Shown piece after piece: positions 5,650 to 9,916 of a DNA stretch of 9,916 nucleotides (its first letter is position 1; each line of letters begins with the position of its first letter). Position numbers and translations under genes: made by a program. Location: the NCBI GenBank assembly GCA_030043175.1, contig JASHYD010000279.1, forward strand, positions 1 through 9,916. Reading direction: 5' to 3'. This stretch comes from Xanthobacteraceae bacterium (GTDB taxonomy: Bacteria > Pseudomonadota > Alphaproteobacteria > Rhizobiales > Xanthobacteraceae). The notes below the pieces were generated by a model that was not told where the DNA came from, ran no database searches, and saw only the letters and a program-made list of their open reading frames with translations.

Positions 5650-5985
5650 ATGCCCAAGACTCATCGCCCTCTCTCTCCTTACGCGGCGGACGCAGTTCGC
5701 CTTCTCGGTCAGCTCCTCCGCAAAGCCCGCATCGAGAAACGAATGACGACGACTGATGTCGCGGTTCGTTCGGGCATTTCACGTGGGCTCTTGCATCGCA
5801 TCGAAAGCGGCGATCCCGCTTGTGCCATTGGCGCGTCCTTCGAAGTTGCAGCCGTCGTGGGTCTCAGCCTTTTCGACGCCGAACAAACTACGCTTACGCA
5901 TACCCTCAATACAACTCGGGAAGTGATGCGTCTTTTACCACGGTCGGTTCGCCGCCACCGGCCGGAGGTCAACGATGATTTCTAA
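5650..5985 (+). CDS. hipB: HipB-like XRE-family antitoxin and repressor
   Basis: The 111-residue product carries a helix-turn-helix of the Cro/XRE type: RLLGQLLRKARIEKRM, then TTTDVAVRSGISRGLLHRIE (33-52) including the expected recognition helix and the closing ESGD. A basic tail (RRHRPEVNDDF) follows. It sits directly upstream of, and overlaps by 11 bases, a hipA-type gene; the final codons contain the hipA ribosome binding site GGAGGT and start. HipB antitoxins form a dimer that binds operator DNA, hold two HipA molecules and neutralise them. The start at 5650 has only a weak GATGAG ribosome binding site. The helix-turn-helix lies about 30 residues from the start, within the usual range. 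I see no sign of damage. Confidence 0.88.
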   Translation: MPKTHRPLSPYAADAVRLLGQLLRKARIEKRMTTTDVAVRSGISRGLLHRIESGDPACAIGASFEVAAVVGLSLFDAEQTTLTHTLNTTREVMRLLPRSVRRHRPEVNDDF

Positions 5986-7267
5986 GCCTAACTCCGCCCG
6001 AGCGCCCACGCAGGCTTATATCTGGGCATGGCTTCCTGGAGAGACCGGGCCGGTGGTGGCGGGATTGCTGACATCGGTTGCCAAAGATCTCCAGTTCACG
6101 TACGGCCGGAGCTACCTCGCGCGCAAAAACGCCGTGCCGCTGTATACGCCCGAGTTGCCGTTGGAGAGTGGGCCTCTGCCGCTACTGAACGGCCTCAGCA
6201 TGCCGAACGCTATTCGTGATGCTGCGCCGGACGCGTGGGGACGCCGTATCATTCTCAATCGTAAGTTTGGAGCCAAGGGCAAAGACCTCGATACGACCGA
6301 GTTGGACGAACTGACCTTCCTCCTGGAGTCAGCCTCCGATCGCATCGGCGCCTTAGACTTTCAGGAGTCGGCCGAACACTACAAGGCGCGCGAGAGCGGC
6401 AATGCGTCCTTCGATGAGTTGTTGGCGGCAGCCGAGCGCGTTGAAAAGGGAATTCCGTTGACACCCGAGCTCGGTCGGGCGCTGCTTCACGGTACCTCGA
6501 TCGGTGGTGCGCGGCCCAAGACCACGATCACGTCCGATGACAAAAAATTCATTGCCAAGTTTTCCTCGCAAAACGACGTCTACAGTGTGGTGAAGGCCGA
6601 ATATATTGCTATGCGTCTCGCACGTGAAGCCGGGCTGAACGTACCGCCCGTTCGCCTGGAGCGCGCCGCCGGCAAGGACGTGCTCCTCGTCGAACGGTTC
6701 GATCGGGAGAAGAGAGACGGGGCCTGGGCGCGAAAGATGATGGTGTCCGCGCTAACTCTCCTCGAACTCGACGAAATGATGGGGCGCTACGCCAGCTACG
6801 AGAACCTCGCCACCATCATCCGTCATCGCTTCACCGAGCCAAGAGGGACACTTCGCGAGCTGTATTCGCGCATGGTCTTCAATGTCCTTTGCGGAAACAC
6901 GGACGATCACGCCCGCAACCATGCGGCCTTCTGGGACGGTGCGCGCCTGACACTCACGCCCGCCTACGACATCTGCCCGCAAGGACGCAGCGGCGGAGAG
7001 GCCAGCCAGGCGATGCTCATCCTCGGCCGGGAGAAGCAGAGTCAGATTGCGCTTTGCCTAAAGGCAGCGCCTTCGTTTCTCTTGAACAACGCGGAAGCCG
7101 AGACGATCGTCAAAAGCCAGATCAACGTTATCAAGGAGCGTTGGTCTTCGATATGCAAGGACGCAAAGCTCTCAGAGGTCGACAAGAATCTCTTTTGGCG
7201 ACGGCAGTTTCTCAATCCATACGCCTTCGTTGGCGGGCCCGAAGACATAGCCAGCCTTGTCGGATGA
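5975..7267 (+). CDS. hipA: HipA-like serine/threonine kinase toxin
   Basis: HipA toxins phosphorylate a cytoplasmic target, glutamyl-tRNA synthetase in the E. coli case, and stop growth. The 430-residue length is normal. The N-terminal domain includes FTYGRSYLARKNAVPL and the DAAPDAWGRR segment (82-90). The kinase core shows a glycine-rich loop, HGTSIGGARPK (172-182), with S175 or T174 as candidate autophosphorylation residues. It also shows the ATP-binding lysine in KFIAKF (K195), ERFDR (240-244), the catalytic loop NTDDHARNH (308-316) and the metal-binding aspartate in PAYDI (D332). All are intact. ATG 5975 is firmly placed by GGAGGT at 5964-5969, five bases upstream, inside the end of hipB; the 11-base overlap implies coupled translation so antitoxin is made first. 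The target here is unknown; HipA relatives differ in which synthetase or other protein they modify. Confidence 0.93.
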   Translation: MISKPNSARAPTQAYIWAWLPGETGPVVAGLLTSVAKDLQFTYGRSYLARKNAVPLYTPELPLESGPLPLLNGLSMPNAIRDAAPDAWGRRIILNRKFGAKGKDLDTTELDELTFLLESASDRIGALDFQESAEHYKARESGNASFDELLAAAERVEKGIPLTPELGRALLHGTSIGGARPKTTITSDDKKFIAKFSSQNDVYSVVKAEYIAMRLAREAGLNVPPVRLERAAGKDVLLVERFDREKRDGAWARKMMVSALTLLELDEMMGRYASYENLATIIRHRFTEPRGTLRELYSRMVFNVLCGNTDDHARNHAAFWDGARLTLTPAYDICPQGRSGGEASQAMLILGREKQSQIALCLKAAPSFLLNNAEAETIVKSQINVIKERWSSICKDAKLSEVDKNLFWRRQFLNPYAFVGGPEDIASLVG

Positions 7268-7287
7268 TGTCTGCCCGGCGAGTTGTC

Positions 7288-7312
7288 CTCTGTGAAGATT
7301 CTTTCAACAGAG
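7288..7312 (+). terminator. Weak hairpin after hipA
   Basis: CTCTGTGAA (7288-7296) can pair with TTC-A-ACAGAG (7303-7312) through nine pairs with one bulged base, 20 bases after the hipA stop. No U-run follows, so intrinsic termination is doubtful, but the position fits the end of the hip operon. Confidence 0.25.
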
Positions 7313-7800
7313 CCGCGTGTCGAGAGGGCCACACTGTTTTGATATCCTGAAACGCCACGCAAGCCATGCGCCGTGCGACATCGTGGTGAAGCGGAGCCGC
7401 TCAACACGTACGTCGCGCAACACGAGAAGCCGCTAGCGGACCGTTGATGGAACAGAACCTGACGGCCTGCGTGACACCCTTGCCACGTTGAAGGCCGGAG
7501 AGGTGTCTATCGCCCCCAAAGCGTTTCGATGAGCTGGCGGATCGCGGGGGCGTCCAGACCTTTCCTGGGCCCGTCCTCCGTTCGTCTCGCTCCACCGTTC
7601 GATTTTGTTCGAGCTTCGCCTTCCGGCGGCGCTCGCAGTCAGGTTGGTCGAGCATGCCGCCGTCGCCGCGGCACGGCCTCAAATCCCGGTCAAAAGGAGC
7701 CTCGCCTATGCGTTTTTCGGCAAGCGAGCTACCCCCCTAGGTCCCCCGACGTGCCCGGCGCGCACTCTACGGCCTTCCGCACGCCGCATCGCGCTTTTCA
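7313..7800. other. Gene-poor stretch with traces of decayed coding sequence
   Basis: No intact gene is supported. On the minus strand, one frame (about 7640 to 7570) gives a charged helical stretch, KAKLEQNRTVERDE. The next frame (about 7570 to 7520) gives DGPRKGLDAPAIRQLIETLWGR and a stop; together they suggest a small frameshifted gene I cannot name. On the plus strand an AAAAGGAG ribosome binding site (7692-7699) precedes ATG 7708, but the frame ends after ten codons at TAG 7738-7740, just past a run of six C. Confidence 0.4.
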
Positions 7801-8520
7801 TCATCGTCGCCGCGGCCACGTCATGACCGCCATCGAGAACAATAGCCCCGCGAGCGCCGGCATAATGGCGCGGCCGGCAATCCACACACGCTCGATATCG
7901 GCTGCGGTGGCGTGAACGATTCCGCCGGAAAGCCAGTTAAGATTGGCCGCCACTGCCTCGCCACCAGAGTCAGCGCTTGCGATCGCGGGGGCGAGCAGGA
8001 TCGGGGCGGCAATCGCGGCGTTGAGCGCAGCGAGCGCCGCTCGTTCGTCGACCTCGCGGTCGCGGCAGCGCGGACCCCGTGGCGCGCATTCCGCCTTGCG
8101 GGCCTCGGTCGCGGTCTCGGCTGCTCGCTGAGCGATGACGATCGATTGGGCATGCTGATCCTTTGCAAGCACTGCCTGCTCGATTGCGCCGGACCGGCCA
8201 GCCAGCATGTCGCTGAGGCCGCCCGCTGAGAATCCCATGCCGGCGAGGATCGTGAGCACGAGGAAGCCAGGCCAAACGATCCAGGCGAGGTGGCACCAAC
8301 TCCGATGTCCAGCCCTGCGCAGCACTGCAGCCACCGACGGCAGGATCAAGGCGGCAAGCCCGATGGCGACCCCCTGTACCGCTTGCAACGTCGTCTCGAT
8401 AGGCGTGCGGCCGAAACCACCGGCATACTGTGCGTCGATGGCCAGTTGGATGCCACCGAGTGCAAGCGCTGATAGGACCAGTATCGACGCAGTGACGTAC
8501 GAGCCGTAACAGGTGGCCAC
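7801..8520 (-). CDS. Membrane protein with four predicted helices and a C-x6-C coiled loop
   Basis: The 239-residue product has three hydrophobic segments near the N-terminus (about 9-29, 45-67, 77-99). A long alanine-, glutamate- and arginine-rich segment (110-170) follows and should be a coiled coil, and a fourth hydrophobic segment lies at 216-234 before a basic TWPRRR end. The coiled part contains AECAPRGPRCRDRE with two cysteines six residues apart. This layout resembles hypothetical inner-membrane proteins of rhizobial phages and integrative elements, in which three helices precede an alanine-rich coil with a C-xxG-xCR-RE box; that is recollection, and the function is unknown. GTG 8520 is the first usable start; no ATG or clear ribosome binding site precedes it. 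The frame is open further upstream without a start codon, so the 5' end is uncertain. Three spaced GGTGGCC copies lie across the start. Confidence 0.6.
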   Translation of the reverse strand: MATCYGSYVTASILVLSALALGGIQLAIDAQYAGGFGRTPIETTLQAVQGVAIGLAALILPSVAAVLRRAGHRSWCHLAWIVWPGFLVLTILAGMGFSAGGLSDMLAGRSGAIEQAVLAKDQHAQSIVIAQRAAETATEARKAECAPRGPRCRDREVDERAALAALNAAIAAPILLAPAIASADSGGEAVAANLNWLSGGIVHATAADIERVWIAGRAIMPALAGLLFSMAVMTWPRRR

Positions 8521-8539
8521 GGGGTGGCCATCGGTGGCC
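8512..8539. repeat. Three copies of GGTGGCC spaced about one helical turn
   Basis: GGTGGCC begins at 8512, 8523 and 8533, giving 11- and 10-base periods. The array covers the putative start region of the minus-strand membrane protein gene. Same-face spacing fits binding of a regulator, but a short slippage repeat is equally possible. Confidence 0.5.
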
Positions 8540-9386
8540 CCGTTTTGATTTGGCGGAAGAATTTCGATTTGTGCCCTATCGCTCGGTTGCCAGCCGTTGG
8601 CCAGCCGTCGGCGGCCGGCTTATGCCATGCAGGCGAGCGAGGGCGCTTATATTGGGTTTAGCCGGAGCGAGGGATTTGGCGCCGATATTGGATGCAGCGG
8701 CCGGCAGTTTGACAACGTTTTGGGGGCTACTGTCTTGGGCAGCCATTGTCTGCTCCGGTGCAGATGATGGTCAAGCCGGTCACGGTGCGGCTGCATTAAG
8801 ATGGCGGCATGTGACGTGAACAGCAATCGCGCGAAACGAAGTCGGTCGGATAAATCGGAGCAAACCGTTTTTATTTTCACTTGAAAATATTTTTCATCAC
8901 GAGCGGGTCGCCCTCTCTGGATACTCAATAGCGTGTTTTGGTCGTTCAGCGCTAGGGGGCGAGGAGCGCCCTCTATGACGTTTGGGGTCCCGCCCATGCG
9001 CTTTTCCGGACGGCCGGCGGCTTGTGCCCTCGACGGCCTCGGCGCGCTCTATGGCCCTCTTGCATACCCATCTTGCACGTCCGTTGTGGTCAATTGACCA
9101 CGTGCCATTTCCGAGTCGCTGCCAGGACAATATGCCCCCGGCCACACGGCGGGTGCCCGCATGATCCGCGCAGTAGGTGTCACGTCGATGTCACCCCTTG
9201 CGCCGCTGCGGGGCGCCGCCAACCCCTTGGTTCACGCGAAACAGCGGCGTCGCCATCCGCGAGGCAGCCGTCCGCGGCGCGCGAGCTTGGAGCTGATTCA
9301 CGTTTGAGCCCCCGCATCTCGACGCCAGCATCAAGCAACCGACGCTCTCGGACCGCGAATCACTCACACATCTCGGGGCGTGTGAT
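8521..9386. other. Long stretch with no convincing gene
   Basis: Open frames on both strands here are low-complexity R/S/P/A-rich or lack start signals, and I support none. The region contains a direct repeat, CCAGCCGTTGG and CCAGCCGTCGG (8590-8611). It also has an AT-rich patch with overlapping small inverted repeats (ATTTTC-ACTT-GAAAAT at 8873-8888 and TGAAAA-TAT-TTTTCA at 8882-8896) and the 16-bp palindrome at 9086-9101. It looks like eroded coding DNA rather than a regulatory spacer. Confidence 0.5.
9086..9101. repeat. 16-bp perfect palindrome GTGGTCAATTGACCAC
   Basis: The sequence is fully self-complementary with no spacer, centred on CAATTG. It is of the size bound by GntR-, TetR- or MarR-type dimers. 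No intact gene starts next to it, so its role is open. Confidence 0.65.
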
Positions 9387-9489
9387 GTGGTAGAGTTCGA
9401 TCTGGTCGTCAACCTCAGGACTGGTCAGGCAATGGGCTTGGCGATCCCCGAAAGCATTCCTGATGCGCGCTGATGGGTTGATTGAATAG
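9387..9489 (+). pseudogene. C-terminal remnant of an ABC-type substrate-binding protein, frameshifted
   Basis: Bases 9390-9458 encode VEFDLVVNLRTGQAMGLAIPESI. From 9460, one frame over, they encode LMRADGLIE and stop at TAG 9487-9489. Together they match the very conserved end of the tripartite-style substrate-binding proteins (PF04392 type, typical ending [30 protein letters not shown] in shorter or longer variants) that are numerous in Bradyrhizobium. One extra base, such as the C at 9459, separates the frames. Upstream of 9387 the resemblance stops at once, so only about 33 residues of a roughly 330-residue protein remain. This is a dead fragment left by deletion or rearrangement. Confidence 0.7.
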
Positions 9490-9520
9490 GCTGGGCTTAC
9501 AGCACGGCTATCAGCCGAAC

Positions 9521-9916
9521 ATGGGAGAGGCGCCCGCCTCGCTCACGCCGCAGCCCCGGCTTGCGCAGTCGAGGCCCCTTGTGCCCGAAACGGTTCCCTT
9601 CATTCCCGATCGCGCACGCATGGCGATCCGCTCGGATTACCTGCCCGCGGCGAATCACAAGGCGCTGGCGATCAGCCTTCTCTTTAGCGGCTTCATCACC
9701 GGCCAACCGGACGACGAAACCGCGCGGGAAGCCGCAATCGCCAAGTGCAACACTCTGCGAACGGCGGGTGGCGGGATAACGCCGTGCCAAATCTACGCTG
9801 TCGGCAACGAGGTCGTGAATGCCGTCACCCCGCCGATGCTGCGCTCTCCCTGGCTCATTCGCAATCCAGGCATCGAAAGGCCCTTCAGCGCAAAGGACCT
9901 TCCACTTCTCGGCGAT
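9521..9916 (+). CDS. Hypothetical protein with a two-cysteine IYAVGN module, 3' end outside the window
   Basis: The frame from ATG 9521 is open to the last base (132 codons shown). After a P/A/Q-rich start it has LVPETVPFIPDRARMAIRSDY (20-40), NHKALAISLLFSGFITGQPDDETAREAA (45-72), C76, and ITPCQIYAVGNEVV (86-99, with C89). I recall the same order (VPFI.D..R..LR..Y, HKA.AI, a C pair, C.IYAVGN.VV) from C-terminal domains of Bradyrhizobium adenylate-cyclase-type and hypothetical proteins, where the cysteines may pair. No catalytic domain is visible here. The frame extends back to TTG 9482 after a TGA, overlapping the end of the substrate-binding remnant. No clear ribosome binding site precedes 9521, so the gene may have lost its 5' part at the same rearrangement. 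Confidence 0.6.
   Translation, partial: MGEAPASLTPQPRLAQSRPLVPETVPFIPDRARMAIRSDYLPAANHKALAISLLFSGFITGQPDDETAREAAIAKCNTLRTAGGGITPCQIYAVGNEVVNAVTPPMLRSPWLIRNPGIERPFSAKDLPLLGD

Noticed and set aside
7529..7915. 128-codon plus-strand frame
   Set aside because: Composition is R/S/P-rich, there is no ribosome binding site, and it overlaps the 3' end of the membrane protein gene on the other strand.
8647..8997. 116-codon minus-strand frame in the gene-free region
   Set aside because: No ribosome binding site, no recognisable motif and mixed composition; it might be a relic but I cannot support it.
9022..9393. 123-codon plus-strand frame
   Set aside because: R/S/P-rich composition; it runs in a different frame into the substrate-binding remnant, which has real family motifs.
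9497..9790. 97-codon minus-strand frame
   Set aside because: It is antisense to the IYAVGN-module gene, whose plus-strand sequence has a clear family pattern.
1..9916. CRISPR array, tRNA or rRNA genes
   Set aside because: I looked for regularly spaced repeats and cloverleaf-like segments with a conserved T-arm and found none; a covariance-model scan would be the decisive test for RNA genes.

Overview
The window looks like an accessory, decayed stretch of a GC-rich alphaproteobacterial chromosome, most likely Rhizobiales (Bradyrhizobium, Rhodopseudomonas or Nitrobacter-like). The reasons are the GC-rich codon use, a long-form aminopeptidase P, a fragment of an ABC-type substrate-binding protein of the kind expanded in that group, and small phage- or ICE-type proteins of rhizobial style. 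The assignment is made by eye and is not a database result.

Layout. Bases 2-958 are the 3' part of a housekeeping aminopeptidase P gene. From there on almost every gene is either an accessory gene or visibly broken. At 1155-1402 lies the start of a secreted-protein gene, with an ideal ribosome binding site and a signal peptide split by a frameshift. At 1349-2075 (minus) is a two-gene phage-style operon: a packaging-protein-like gene and a partner broken by a 5-bp tandem duplication. At 2199-3496 (plus) is a short ORF translationally coupled (GTGA overlap) to a gene that joins an unknown domain to a C-terminal TIR domain. The TIR domain is interrupted by a stop codon and two close frame changes, yet keeps its catalytic-type motif beyond them. 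Bases 3500-4225 hold no convincing gene but contain two striking inverted repeats.

Bases 4226-5298 hold an antitoxin-like gene (minus), the C-terminal end of a patatin-like phospholipase gene (plus) and a stand-alone ParB-like protein gene (minus). Bases 5566-7267 are the best-preserved part: a promoter/operator region followed by overlapping hipB-hipA, a type II toxin-antitoxin pair with all kinase motifs visible. Downstream are a gene-poor stretch, a four-helix membrane protein gene (minus, 7801-8520), about 870 gene-free bases with palindromes, the tail of a substrate-binding protein gene with a one-base frameshift, and an exported-looking protein running off the end of the window.

Taken together this is a worn defence or plasticity island: a TIR effector, a phospholipase-type effector remnant, HipBA, an antitoxin-like gene and phage-like genes sit together, with hipBA the only module that looks fully functional. 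The item with most novelty is the TIR gene with its unrecognised N-terminal domain and coupled small ORF. The large perfect inverted repeat at 3914-3944 and the operator-like repeats around hipBA come next.
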